A DNA stretch of 64,000 nucleotides from an uncultured Lachnospiraceae bacterium (GTDB taxonomy: Bacteria; Bacillota; Clostridia; Lachnospirales; Lachnospiraceae), in NCBI GenBank assembly GCA_947176505.1, contig CAMWQW010000014.1, forward strand, positions 1 through 64,000. The letters are read 5' to 3'. The notes under the pieces were generated by a model. The model saw only the letters and a program-made list of their open reading frames with translations. It ran no database searches and was not told where the DNA came from. This document shows, in pieces, positions 25,463 to 33,657 of this stretch. A program made the translations under genes and the position numbers. Within the stretch, counting starts at the first letter, position 1. Each line of letters opens with the position of its first letter.

Positions 25463-26470
25463 TTATATTACCCTCATTTCTTTCATACCATCACTATAAA
25501 AATCCTCATAGGCCTTAATACCTACGGACACAGCAGCATAATCCCCAATCTGTTCTCCAAGGGAAGCCGGAAGGATTTGGCATGACTTTGCCGATGTTTT
25601 CAGCGCCTCTGTCTCGATGACTCTCAACATTCTTTTCTCCAGCACTCCCCTCTGCCTGACATAAATGCTTCCGATAATAATCCTCTCCGGATTCAAAATA
25701 TCAATAAGAAGTGAAATTCCTCTGCCCAGATATTCCCCAACCGTATCAAAAATCTCCACCGCCAAAGGATCCCCCTGTTCCATGGCCTCCGCAATAGACT
25801 TAGCAGAAATATAAGAAAGCTCCTCTTTTCTTTGGCAGAACAAAGGCGGATTTCCTGCATCCAAGGCTTCTCCCGCTCTCTTCCTGCCAAGGTCCGCAAT
25901 TCCTCCTCCGCTGCAGAACCCTTCAAAGGATCCTCTTTTGCCATAGCCTACAGGTCCATCCTTTTCCAGCCGTATATGCCCTACTTCCCCCGCCAGATTG
26001 TTAGTTCCGGAATACAACCTGCCATTCAGAATAAGCCCTGCTCCCATGCCCGTACCAAAAGTCAGAAAGATCATATTCTGGCAGCCATTTCCCGCTCCCA
26101 TCCTCCACTCCGCCAAGGCGCAGGCATCCGCATCATTTTGAATCATCACAGGCACACCGAAAGCTCGCTTCAACGGTGTAAAAATATCTGCCCGTTCCCA
26201 TTTTGGCAGATTGGGCGGCGAAAGGATCAGACCTTTTTCCGCATCAAGCGGACCTCCGCAGGAAATGCCGATAGAACATAGTCTCCATTTGGGATTTTCC
26301 TTCAATTTCAAACGAATCTCTCTGATAAATCCCTTCACCGCCCGGGCAAAATCCTCCCTTTCCGTATCCATTCTGATTTTATCCAGAAATTTAATCTTCT
26401 CCTCCTCAAAGCAGGCAAAGGAAATGGCGCATTTCGTCCCCCCTATATCAATACCTGTCACTACCTGCAT
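25463..26470 (-). CDS. ROK-family sugar kinase lacking the usual zinc-finger cysteines
   Basis: A 335-aa kinase without an HTH domain. The ATP motif is GIDIGGTKCAI at residues 6-16, and the catalytic Asp is D113 in MIQNDADACALAE. TFGTGMGAGLILNGRL near residues 137-152 and LAGEVGHIRL follow. Where ROK kinases normally have CxCGxxGCxE, this protein reads YGKRGSFEGFCSGG, so the structural zinc site is absent. It probably phosphorylates mannose, a heptose or fructose released in the pathway. It is the first gene of the kinase-GH38-SIS unit. A typical glucokinase role is less likely given the context. Confidence 0.8.
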   Translation of the reverse strand: MQVVTGIDIGGTKCAISFACFEEEKIKFLDKIRMDTEREDFARAVKGFIREIRLKLKENPKWRLCSIGISCGGPLDAEKGLILSPPNLPKWERADIFTPLKRAFGVPVMIQNDADACALAEWRMGAGNGCQNMIFLTFGTGMGAGLILNGRLYSGTNNLAGEVGHIRLEKDGPVGYGKRGSFEGFCSGGGIADLGRKRAGEALDAGNPPLFCQRKEELSYISAKSIAEAMEQGDPLAVEIFDTVGEYLGRGISLLIDILNPERIIIGSIYVRQRGVLEKRMLRVIETEALKTSAKSCQILPASLGEQIGDYAAVSVGIKAYEDFYSDGMKEMRVI

Positions 26471-26826
26471 CTTTCAATCCACTCCTTTCAAAACAAGAAA
26501 TAAGATAAATATTAAATTAACTATAAAAATACCATTATATATGTATATGTTATTTCTCTCGTGTTTTTATTATGCGCTTTCCACCCCTTTTAGTCAATAT
26601 GTAATTAAACTTTTTTTAATATATAGCGCTCAGTTTCACATCATTTTTTCAAATTTACCGCAAATAATGTTCTGGTCGTTAAAAGATGCATAACATAAAT
26701 ACAATGAAGTTTGCATGGGATAATTCGAAGAAATTAAAGTTGAAGGAGGGAGCGATTCAAAACGAATCACTCCCTCCCTGTATTAGAATTGCCTATTTTC
26801 CGACAGCCACTTAAATAATAATCACC
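26471..26826 (-). promoter_or_regulatory. Promoter region of the ROK kinase-GH38-SIS unit and guaA terminator
   Basis: An AT-rich region with no gene. Near the ROK kinase it carries aaatattaaattaac. At 26602-26611, taattaaact is the reverse complement of the agtttaatta core found before the transporter operon. Closer to guaA is the terminator at 26745-26777. A promoter cannot be assigned with certainty. Confidence 0.4.
26745..26777. terminator. Terminator-like hairpin downstream of guaA
   Basis: A 14-base arm at 26745-26758 (ggagggagcgattc) pairs with 26764-26777 (gaatcactccctcc) with one mismatch and a 5-base loop. It lies 50 bases past the guaA stop. The T-run on the minus strand is interrupted (ttcaacttt). 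Confidence 0.65.
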
Positions 26827-28368
26827 CTATTCCAATTCCACCGTCGCCGGAGGCTTCCCGGTGCAGTCATACAGGACTCTGTTGACCCCCTTCACCTCAT
26901 TCACAATCCGGTTCGTCACTTTCCCGATCACTTCCCACGGAAGCTGCGCTGCTTCAGCTGTCATAAAGTCGCTTGTCTCCACCGCCCTGAGCGCCACTGC
27001 ATAGTCATAGGTTCTTTCATCTCCCATAACGCCAACAGACCGCATATTTGTAAGCGCTGCAAAATATTGCCCAAGCCCTTTATCGACACCTGCCTTGGCA
27101 ATCTCTTCCCGATAAATATAATCTGCATCCTGCACTATTCTCACCTTTTCCGCAGTCACTTCGCCGATGATACGGATGCCTAATCCCGGTCCGGGGAAAG
27201 GCTGGCGAAAAACAAGCTGCTCCGGTATGCCTAACTCCAGTCCGGCTTTTCTCACCTCGTCTTTGAAAAGCATACGAAGCGGTTCGATAATCTCTTTAAA
27301 ATCAACATAGTCCGGCAGACCGCCCACGTTATGATGAGACTTGATTACCGCCGACTTACCAAGACCGGATTCAATCACATCAGGATAAATCGTGCCCTGC
27401 ACCAAGAAATCCACGGCACCGATTTTCTTCGCTTCTTCTTCAAACACCCGAATAAATTCCTCGCCGATGATTTTTCTCTTCTGTTCCGGCTCCGTCACGC
27501 CAGCCAGCTTCTCATAGAAACGCTCCTGCGCATTAACGCGGATAAAGTTAAGGTCATAGGGTCCCTCCGGTCCAAACACCGCCTCTACCTCATCGCCTTC
27601 GTTTTTACGAAGAAGACCGTGATCTACAAACACACAAGTTAGCTGTTTCCCCACCGCTTTTGCTAAAAGGACTGCTGCCACGGAAGAGTCCACGCCGCCG
27701 GAAAGCGCGCACAGCACTTTACCGTTACCGACTTTATCACGGACCGCCTGAATAGTCGTCTCCACAAAAGAATCCATCTTCCAGTCTCCGCTGCATCCGC
27801 ATATATTCATTACAAAATTCCGTAACATCGTCATTCCTTCTACCGTATGCATGACTTCCGGATGAAACTGGACTGCATATAAATGTCTTTCAGGGCATTC
27901 CATAGCAGCAACGGGACAAACCGGTGTATGCGCCGTCACATTGAAATCCGCAGGCGCTTTCTCAATATAGTCCGTATGACTCATCCAGCAGATCGTTTTC
28001 TCCGACACCCCTGCCAAAAGAGCCGTATTCCCATCCACTTCAACTTCGGTTTTGCCATACTCGCTGACGGGCGCGGTGGTCACCTTACCACCTAACAAAT
28101 GTGCCATAAGCTGAGAACCGTAACAGATACCGAGAATCGGAATACCCATTTCAAAGATTTCTTTCCCGCACCCCGCAGCATCCTCGCCATACACGCTGTT
28201 CGGTCCTCCGGTGAAAATGATTCCCTTCGGATTCATCTCTTTGATTTTATCAAGGCTCAAACTGTACGGATGCACCTCACAATAAACATTACATTCCCTG
28301 ACTCTTCGCGCAATCAACTGATTATACTGCCCGCCGAAATCCAATACGATAACCGTTTCTCTCTTCAT
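26827..28368 (-). CDS. guaA: Glutamine-hydrolysing GMP synthase
   Basis: A 513-aa full-length enzyme that converts XMP to GMP. The glutaminase domain is complete: C82 in LGICYGSQL, and H169 and E171 in QFHPEV. The ATP-pyrophosphatase domain has ALSGGVDSS near residue 222, QGTIYPD and GGLPDYVDF. The dimerisation domain ends [10 protein letters not shown]. This is the housekeeping copy; the protein at 4706-5998 is a reduced paralogue. The mRNA leader (28369-28595) has possible secondary structure but no recognised purine riboswitch. Confidence 0.97.
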   Translation of the reverse strand: MKRETVIVLDFGGQYNQLIARRVRECNVYCEVHPYSLSLDKIKEMNPKGIIFTGGPNSVYGEDAAGCGKEIFEMGIPILGICYGSQLMAHLLGGKVTTAPVSEYGKTEVEVDGNTALLAGVSEKTICWMSHTDYIEKAPADFNVTAHTPVCPVAAMECPERHLYAVQFHPEVMHTVEGMTMLRNFVMNICGCSGDWKMDSFVETTIQAVRDKVGNGKVLCALSGGVDSSVAAVLLAKAVGKQLTCVFVDHGLLRKNEGDEVEAVFGPEGPYDLNFIRVNAQERFYEKLAGVTEPEQKRKIIGEEFIRVFEEEAKKIGAVDFLVQGTIYPDVIESGLGKSAVIKSHHNVGGLPDYVDFKEIIEPLRMLFKDEVRKAGLELGIPEQLVFRQPFPGPGLGIRIIGEVTAEKVRIVQDADYIYREEIAKAGVDKGLGQYFAALTNMRSVGVMGDERTYDYAVALRAVETSDFMTAEAAQLPWEVIGKVTNRIVNEVKGVNRVLYDCTGKPPATVELE

Positions 28369-28419
28369 CTTATCTCTCCGATCCTGTATTTCTGCCTATG
28401 TTACTTTTCTCACTGTACG

Positions 28420-28495
28420 GAGAATGCATGTTGTAGTGTAACTTCCCTCAATCATCCTGCCCTTGCACACGGAGGATGCACGTTTTTGCATTCTC
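28420..28495 (-). promoter_or_regulatory. Possible structured leader RNA upstream of guaA
   Basis: gagaatgca (28420-28428) and tgcattctc (28487-28495) can pair as a closing stem. Inside it, catcct (28453-28458) pairs with aggatg (28473-28478). Two related direct copies, cggagaatgcatg and cggaggatgcacg, give alternative pairings. It is placed about 50 bases before the guaA ATG. No conserved purine-riboswitch loop was identified, so this is only a candidate cis-regulatory RNA or a pair of protein binding sites. Confidence 0.35.
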
Positions 28496-28518
28496 TCAGA
28501 CATAATTTAGTTATACTT

Positions 28519-28573
28519 AGATACCGTATTTCGGTATCTTAGCATAACTTCATGTCTTAGTATACCTTCATGT
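28519..28573. repeat. Hairpin plus 18-bp tandem repeat between guaA and the acetyltransferase gene
   Basis: agataccg (28519-28526) pairs with cggtatct (28532-28539) around a 5-base loop. It runs straight into two tandem 18-base units, cttagcataacttcatgt (28538-28555) and cttagtataccttcatgt (28556-28573), which differ at two positions. It may be a regulator binding array for guaA or a simple local duplication. Confidence 0.6.
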
Positions 28574-28595
28574 CTTATTCCTTGTCAAAAAGTAT

Positions 28596-29027
28596 TTAAA
28601 TCTCTTTATACAGTACTGAAACACAATCATTCTTCAGTTCTGCCTTTTTGTAGAACTCTTGATTATAGTCAATCGAAATAAGCTGCAATGTCCTGATGCC
28701 TTTCTTTTTTAAATGACTCTCTAGTTCTGACAACAGCGCTTTCCCGACGCCTTTCTTCTTCCATGCAGGTACGACAAACACTTCTGACACAAAAAAGAAA
28801 TCCTCCTCCGCATACGGGTCCACAAATCCAAGTGCCCCGCCTACAAGTTTACCGTCAGAAACCGCCTTGATTCCCATAGCTTCGTAACCATCCATGATGG
28901 CACGAATTCTGCGCTCGGCTTTTCCATCGCTCCATTTCTCATTCCAAGGCTCTTCCGAATATGCCATTTTCATAGCTGTTGCCAGCTCTTTCACATCCTC
29001 TATGGACACAACGCTATATTCCAACAT
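28596..29027 (-). CDS. GNAT family N-acetyltransferase
   Basis: A 143-aa acetyl-CoA-dependent transferase. The GNAT core is visible: motif A is FFVSEVFVVPAWKKKGVGKALLSELESHL near residues 80-108, followed by GIRTLQLISIDYNQEFYKKAEL. The start at 29027 is chosen by gaggagg upstream; a longer frame from 29060 has no site. The substrate cannot be told from sequence. It lies between a MATE pump and guaA, all on the minus strand. Confidence 0.85.
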   Translation of the reverse strand: MLEYSVVSIEDVKELATAMKMAYSEEPWNEKWSDGKAERRIRAIMDGYEAMGIKAVSDGKLVGGALGFVDPYAEEDFFFVSEVFVVPAWKKKGVGKALLSELESHLKKKGIRTLQLISIDYNQEFYKKAELKNDCVSVLYKEI

Positions 29028-29072
29028 TCCGCTCCTCCTCTCCACAAAAAATTCTCTCAACGCATCAAACCA

Positions 29073-30431
29073 TTATTTCCCATTCATAGCCCTTTCCCAC
29101 TTCCCACTATGATATCGAAGCTCATAACATATTCCTCGGAACATCCAGTCAATCGTCATGGCAATCCAGATACCAATCAGTCCAAGATGAAACACATTGC
29201 TGAAAAAGTATGCCGTACCGATTCGGAATACCCACATGGAAACGATGGCAATTATCATCGTCCACATGACATCGCCTGCCGCTCGCAGCGTGTTGGGCAG
29301 TGAAAAAGACGGCACCCATGCAAACATACACATACAGGCATGAAACCGGATCACCTGCACCGCCAGCGTCTCCGTCTCCGGGGTCAGGTGATAGAGCAAA
29401 AGCATTTTTCTGCATAAGAGAATCATCACTACGGACACTGCAATCATGCTGACGCTCGTCAGTCGCATCAGTTTCTTCGTATAATATCTTGCCTGTCCGT
29501 AGTCTCCCGCGCCCACGCAGTAAGAAACCACTGACAGGATTGCCATATTGATCGCCATTCCCGGCAGAATATTGAAGTTCGCCACCGTTCCGCAGACTGC
29601 ATTGGCTGCAATCGCCGACGTGCCGAATGTAGACACCAGACTAAGAAGCAGGATTTTCCCTAACTGAAAAAGACTGTTTTCCAGACCGTTCGGGATACCG
29701 ATATATAGAATCTTCTTGATCTGTCCGAAATTCATCCTCGCGGTAATGCGGTGTCTGAAATGAATCACCTTCTTTTCCTGAAACAAAAGTCCGAAAATGA
29801 TAACCGCCGCAACGGTTCTCGACACGGTAGTCGAGATTGCCGCGCCTGCCACGCCCATCTTAAATCCAAAAATCAACAACGCATTTCCAATCAGATTGAG
29901 TAGATTCATCAAAAGCGATATGTACATGGTAGTCTTGGAATCTCCCATGGCACGGAAAAGTGCGGCACAACCGTTATATAAAGCCAACGGACAGATAGAA
30001 AACCCAGTGATAATCAGATACGTCGTGGCACTCTTCATGACCTCCGCTTCCACCTGTCCGAAAATTGCCCGCAGTATTACTTTATTCCAGCCAATCAGTA
30101 TGATTGTGGTAACTGCCGAAGCGTATAGCAGAAAAAGAACCATCTGCCATGCAGACCGTCCCGCTGCTTCTTCATCCCGCTGTCCTAACGCATGTCCTGC
30201 CACAACGGCGCCGCCGGTGGCGAGTGCCGCAAAAACCTGAATAACCAGAATATTGATATTATCCACCAGCGAGACACCCGACACCGCCGCCTCTCCCACA
30301 CCAGAAATCATGACAGTATCCAGCATACCGACTAAGATAGCCAGAAGCTGTTCCATAATCAAGGGCAGAATCAGTTTCTTAAGATCAGCATTACTATAGA
30401 TTGTTCCATGTACTTCTTCTTTTGCACGCAC
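29073..30431 (-). CDS. MATE family efflux transporter
   Basis: A 452-aa membrane protein with twelve predicted helices in two related halves. The first half has LPLIMEQLLAILVGMLDTVMISGVGEAAVSGVSLVD and ATGGAVVAGHALGQRD. The second has IGIPNGLENSLFQLGKILLL. It should export cationic compounds using a Na+ or H+ gradient. The start appears to be GTG at 30431; an ATG just upstream is out of frame and no strong site is visible, so the first residues are uncertain. A regulator is not adjacent. Confidence 0.9.
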   Translation of the reverse strand: MRAKEEVHGTIYSNADLKKLILPLIMEQLLAILVGMLDTVMISGVGEAAVSGVSLVDNINILVIQVFAALATGGAVVAGHALGQRDEEAAGRSAWQMVLFLLYASAVTTIILIGWNKVILRAIFGQVEAEVMKSATTYLIITGFSICPLALYNGCAALFRAMGDSKTTMYISLLMNLLNLIGNALLIFGFKMGVAGAAISTTVSRTVAAVIIFGLLFQEKKVIHFRHRITARMNFGQIKKILYIGIPNGLENSLFQLGKILLLSLVSTFGTSAIAANAVCGTVANFNILPGMAINMAILSVVSYCVGAGDYGQARYYTKKLMRLTSVSMIAVSVVMILLCRKMLLLYHLTPETETLAVQVIRFHACMCMFAWVPSFSLPNTLRAAGDVMWTMIIAIVSMWVFRIGTAYFFSNVFHLGLIGIWIAMTIDWMFRGICYELRYHSGKWERAMNGK

Positions 30432-30578
30432 CGTACATCACTGTCCTCACAAAGTTTCTGAATATGCATTTTCATCCTCATATCATTCTGAACCCTATTC
30501 TATGCCTATCAGGCTTCAATGTAAAGTGCCATTCATCCGATATGTTTCATACGATGCCTCATTCCGCTCAAACCATTT

Positions 30579-30836
30579 CTAACAACCGTGCTGATGCAGG
30601 TATTTTTCTCTTGTAGCCAATCCCCCACGGATATGTCTTTCTGACTTATTAACGTCCAATACCTTTCTCGCCTCTGCCGCAAGCGACGGGTTCAACTGCG
30701 CAAGACGGTCTGTTACGTCTTTATGTACGGTACTCTTACTAATCCCAAACTCCTTCGCAGTCTGTCTCACCGTAGCATTATTCTCAATAATATAATTGGC
30801 AATCTGGATTGCACGTTCCTCAATATAATCTTTCAA
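30579..30836 (-). CDS. spoIIID: Sporulation transcriptional regulator SpoIIID
   Basis: An 85-aa mother-cell DNA-binding protein, close in length and motif order to Bacillus SpoIIID. It has MKDYIEERAIQIANYI, the HTH VRQTAKEFGISKSTVHKDVT near residues 22-41, and the basic tail SERHIRGGLATREKY. The start codon is TTG (30834-30836), with gaggggtttcctt before it. A sigma-E type promoter precedes it. Its presence supports a spore-forming lineage. Confidence 0.95.
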   Translation of the reverse strand: MKDYIEERAIQIANYIIENNATVRQTAKEFGISKSTVHKDVTDRLAQLNPSLAAEARKVLDVNKSERHIRGGLATREKYLHQHGC

Positions 30837-30874
30837 AAGGAAACCCCTCAGAACACTTTTTTACATTGTATGAA
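30822..30874 (-). repeat. spoIIID leader direct repeat, copy A
   Basis: About 50 bp covering the first four spoIIID codons, the ribosome binding site and the -10 element. It recurs at 33536-33586 with about five differences and one indel. The longest identical run is ctcagaacacttttttacat and the four bases after it. Confidence 0.8.
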
Positions 30875-30894
30875 GCGTTCTGAGGGGTTATGAC
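30842..30894 (-). promoter_or_regulatory. Sigma-E type promoter of spoIIID embedded in an inverted repeat
   Basis: On the minus strand, GTCATAAC (30887-30894) and CATACAAT (30865-30872) are separated by 14 bases, matching the sigma-E -35 and -10 elements of sporulating Firmicutes. Two perfect 13-base arms, aacccctcagaac (30842-30854) and gttctgaggggtt (30877-30889), flank the -10. The arms could form a leader hairpin or be a regulator site; they could also act as a terminator in the other direction. Confidence 0.7.
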
Positions 30895-31203
30895 TGTTTA
30901 GATGAGATTATGTTTTGCTGTGTCTTCTGTTAATGTACACTCAATCAACACCTTTTCCCAATGCAAAACAATTTATGCAATTTCTTATTCGTTTTGAAGA
31001 CGCTGTTTCAGGTTCATTTATTCCTGCTATATCTGTAACTTCCTGCTTTTGTGCCTTTTCCCCATATTGCTCTTCCCGCTTGTCCGCTTTGCTCTGATAA
31101 TTGATTAGGGTACATTCAGAAAAAACTTTCCCTTGTAAACTGCCCATAAGGGCAAAAACAAGGGAAAATACATAGCACTTCACTGTATGAGGCTAGAAAA
31201 TCC
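30895..31203. other. Intergenic stretch without a supported gene
   Basis: An 80-codon open frame on the minus strand (30941-31183, GTG start) has a hydrophobic N-terminus and then a basic/acidic tail, but no ribosome binding site, so I do not call it. Nothing else is recognised here. Confidence 0.3.
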
Positions 31204-31770
31204 TTATTCCGCAATATATTTTTCCCACACTTGCGGCAATTTTGATTTTATAAAAGAGGCATAAGAGCAATCAGGGGTTTCAATCATGCGCTTTTCCTTT
31301 AAGTATTCGACACAGCACGAATACCACCATTCCAGCTGCTGTTTCGATTTGTCTTCAAAATAGCCTACTTTCATTTTGCCCTGCTTTACATAAGCCATAA
31401 ATAAATCATAGGCATTTTCTACCCTGACACAGTTCGTCACCTTAATAGGTTCTGTCGCCAGTCTCGCGCATGGAATATTTTTGAATGGAATAACTTGATT
31501 TTCTTCCGCGAGGACTTCGTAGATATATCCACTGACGCTTTCCGATACTTCTTTCAGTGCGTTCGGGTAGAGTTCGTGATAGACTGGTATATTACTGCCG
31601 TTTTCAAAACCATACGGAAACCAATAATAGGGTCTTTCCACAGCATTGCATATATAGAATGCGGCAACCACATCCATTGTGGTCATATATACATACGGAC
31701 GGTCATGATCTGCTTGATTTGGTTTTAATACTTTTATATTCCCGGTACTGCTTCCATGGTATAGTAGCAT
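31204..31770 (-). CDS. Uncharacterised protein, possible ADP-ribosyltransferase fold
   Basis: A 188-aa protein that I cannot assign firmly. The N-terminus reads LLYHGSSTGNIKVLKPN, then YVYMTTMDVVAAFYIC. This HGS...(V)Y(x)T...A pattern is seen in ADP-ribosyltransferase-like folds such as RNA 2'-phosphotransferase and DUF3990-type proteins. VSGYIYEVLAEE near residue 80 would fit a later core strand. No clear catalytic Glu can be named. The C-terminal third is helical and rich in aromatic residues. ggagaaaccgct precedes the ATG. It is the last gene of a leftward cassette with a sigma factor and a DUF2461 protein. Confidence 0.5.
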   Translation of the reverse strand: MLLYHGSSTGNIKVLKPNQADHDRPYVYMTTMDVVAAFYICNAVERPYYWFPYGFENGSNIPVYHELYPNALKEVSESVSGYIYEVLAEENQVIPFKNIPCARLATEPIKVTNCVRVENAYDLFMAYVKQGKMKVGYFEDKSKQQLEWWYSCCVEYLKEKRMIETPDCSYASFIKSKLPQVWEKYIAE

Positions 31771-31930
31771 AGCGGTTTCTCCTTAAATCCCGATTTGTTG
31801 AATTGTTCAATGCTGATATTTTACCACAACCGCACACACCATTCCATTAGATTTTTCTTAAGCTTGCGGTAGCTGACATATGACTTCGGAAAGCCCTAGT
31901 ACAAGACAACTTGGATGCAGGTAAATATCA

Positions 31931-32623
31931 TTACCTCGTCGGCATCCTAAACTCCACAAGCGCTTTGTTCAAATAGTCGTTAAAAGGTTTCATGATTCGG
32001 AAAAGCTCTGCTGCCTTTGTAAGAAATGCTTCTGCATCGCTCAGTTCTTCATCCCTTATGGGATATTCCAGATACCAGCTCTTATATTTTAGAAATTCCG
32101 CCTGAGGATGTTCCTTCTCATATCCCGCTGGAACATTCTTTAATGCCGTCCCTTTCACCGTAAAATATTTTTCAAACTCCGGCTCATGGATAATCTTTTC
32201 CCATTCGTCACCATTCCACGCAATATAGTCACGTATCATCGTCGTTGCGTCCTTGAACATATCTGCAAACAAACCGCCTCCTAAAAACGATTGATCGTCC
32301 GGCTTTATCATAAGATAATATCCGACTGGAACAGGCAGCTTACCCTTAGAAGAAATATGAGCACGGAATGCAGGATTATAAGGTGACTTGTCATGACTGA
32401 AACGAGTGTCTCTTACAATCTTAAATGTAAGATCTTTTGGATTATTATGTAAAATGCTGGTGTCAAAGTTTCCGATTTCCAGCATCAATGCATGCAATAA
32501 TCCTTCAAACTCAGCATTTGCTTTTTTGTAGTCTTCCTTGTTTGCATGATACCATTCACGGTTGTTATTCATACCGAGTGCCGATAGGTAATCTATAATG
32601 AACTGTGTATTCAAATCTGTCAT
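31931..32623 (-). CDS. DUF2461 family protein
   Basis: A 230-aa protein with the DUF2461/TIGR02453 signature: YLSALGMNNNREWYHANKEDYKKA near residues 12-35, FKIVRDTRFSHDKSPYNPAFRAHIS near residues 67-91, and GGGLFADMF later. The function of the family is unknown to me. The aaaggag sits directly against the ATG at 32623, which is too close. A TTG three codons inside (32614) would have ideal spacing, so the true start may be there. It starts 5 bases after the sigma factor stop, so the two are co-transcribed. Confidence 0.85.
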   Translation of the reverse strand: MTDLNTQFIIDYLSALGMNNNREWYHANKEDYKKANAEFEGLLHALMLEIGNFDTSILHNNPKDLTFKIVRDTRFSHDKSPYNPAFRAHISSKGKLPVPVGYYLMIKPDDQSFLGGGLFADMFKDATTMIRDYIAWNGDEWEKIIHEPEFEKYFTVKGTALKNVPAGYEKEHPQAEFLKYKSWYLEYPIRDEELSDAEAFLTKAAELFRIMKPFNDYLNKALVEFRMPTR

Positions 32624-32628
32624 CTCCT

Positions 32629-33480
32629 TTACGAATTCTGAATAATGGAAAACTGGGTAGAATCCAATAATTCCTGTATCAACTGCTTCGTGCGTTCGGG
32701 AGATTGGTAGGGCTTACAAAACGAAAAATCCTGTGATAAATCGTCAATATCTTCCATCGCACTTTTCACATCAAGCATGGTCTTAATAGGAATTTCTGTG
32801 GCTGTCATATAATCCAGCTTAAGAGGGTTTATCCTATGGCTTTGTATTGCATAATTCACCCTATTCTTACATTTGCATCTGCCGCTGCCATATTCTCCAC
32901 AATACTGTCCAAGAAAGTCCGCCATTTTTTTGCGTATTCTGGATAGCCGCTGGCGATATGCTTCCGGGGTCATATCCAAAATATCCCCTGCAATACGGCT
33001 GTCAACTTTAAACATCGTTCCCAATATGAAGATACATCTGCTTTCCGTGTCAAGGCATTGCAACATCACGTTGGTGCAGGACATTTTCAGCTCCTCTGCC
33101 AGAATATCCTTTTCCACATTCTGCGTTAAATCCGGCACATCCTGTATCTTTGCGTTTTCTATATCGCTGCTATAATACTCAAAACTAAGCGGATAGTTGG
33201 CAAACATATGTTTTTTATAATTCTTCAGATGATTAACCGCAATGCTGAATACCCATGTTGTGAATGTGCTGTCACCTCTAAAAGAGGACAGATGTGTAAT
33301 CATTTTCAGCAGAATGTCCTGTGTGGCATCTTCCGCATCTGCAAACGTACCAAGCATCCGTAAGGATAAATTGAACACGATATCTTGCACACCTGCGACA
33401 AGCGTTTCAAGGGCTTTTTTGTCCCCTGCCGTGGCTTGGCTAACCAAAGCCTTTAATTCTTCATTCGTTTTTTTTTTCAT
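32629..33480 (-). CDS. ECF-type RNA polymerase sigma factor with a C-terminal extension
   Basis: A 283-aa protein. Sigma region 2 is clear (VFNLSLRMLGTFADAEDATQDILLKM and FRGDSTFTTWVFSIAVNHLKNYKK, residues 34-90). Region 4 follows (SRCIFILGTMFKVDSRIAGDILDMTPEAYRQRLSRIRKKM, residues 146-186). Beyond it, an extension of about 95 residues begins with a Cys-rich patch, YCGEYGSGRCKCKNR. A typical ECF factor ends near residue 190, so the tail is unusual and may sense metal or redox or replace an anti-sigma factor. aggaggtaaaagtct precedes the ATG. No anti-sigma gene is adjacent. Confidence 0.85.
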   Translation of the reverse strand: MKKKTNEELKALVSQATAGDKKALETLVAGVQDIVFNLSLRMLGTFADAEDATQDILLKMITHLSSFRGDSTFTTWVFSIAVNHLKNYKKHMFANYPLSFEYYSSDIENAKIQDVPDLTQNVEKDILAEELKMSCTNVMLQCLDTESRCIFILGTMFKVDSRIAGDILDMTPEAYRQRLSRIRKKMADFLGQYCGEYGSGRCKCKNRVNYAIQSHRINPLKLDYMTATEIPIKTMLDVKSAMEDIDDLSQDFSFCKPYQSPERTKQLIQELLDSTQFSIIQNS

Positions 33481-33535
33481 AGACTTTTACCTCCTATTTT
33501 ATTAGACAATGCACCCATGTCTGTGTGACAGAAAA

Positions 33536-33586
33536 ACATAATTTTTCAAAAGGAACTCCTCAGAACACTTTTTTACATTGTATAAA
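33536..33586 (-). repeat. spoIIID leader direct repeat, copy B (partial)
   Basis: A second copy of the spoIIID 5' region, in the same orientation. It retains tttcaaaagg, cctcagaacacttttttaca and a -10-like TATACAAT (33577-33584), plus the first four codon positions of spoIIID. The sigma-E -35 seen in copy A is missing. It lies about 55 bp upstream of the ECF sigma factor start, so it could act as its promoter. Confidence 0.75.
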
Positions 33587-33657
33587 GTTTATACCGAAAA
33601 CACATCATATAATAGCATACATGTGATTTGTTTTCAAAAAACAAGGAGGTATTTTCA

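Noticed and set aside
28369..28595. Guanine (purine) riboswitch before guaA
   Set aside because: The conserved loop sequences of that riboswitch class could not be found; only generic pairing is visible.
30941..31183. An 80-codon minus-strand frame beginning with a signal-like stretch
   Set aside because: GTG start without a ribosome binding site and no recognisable family; listed only in the intergenic note.
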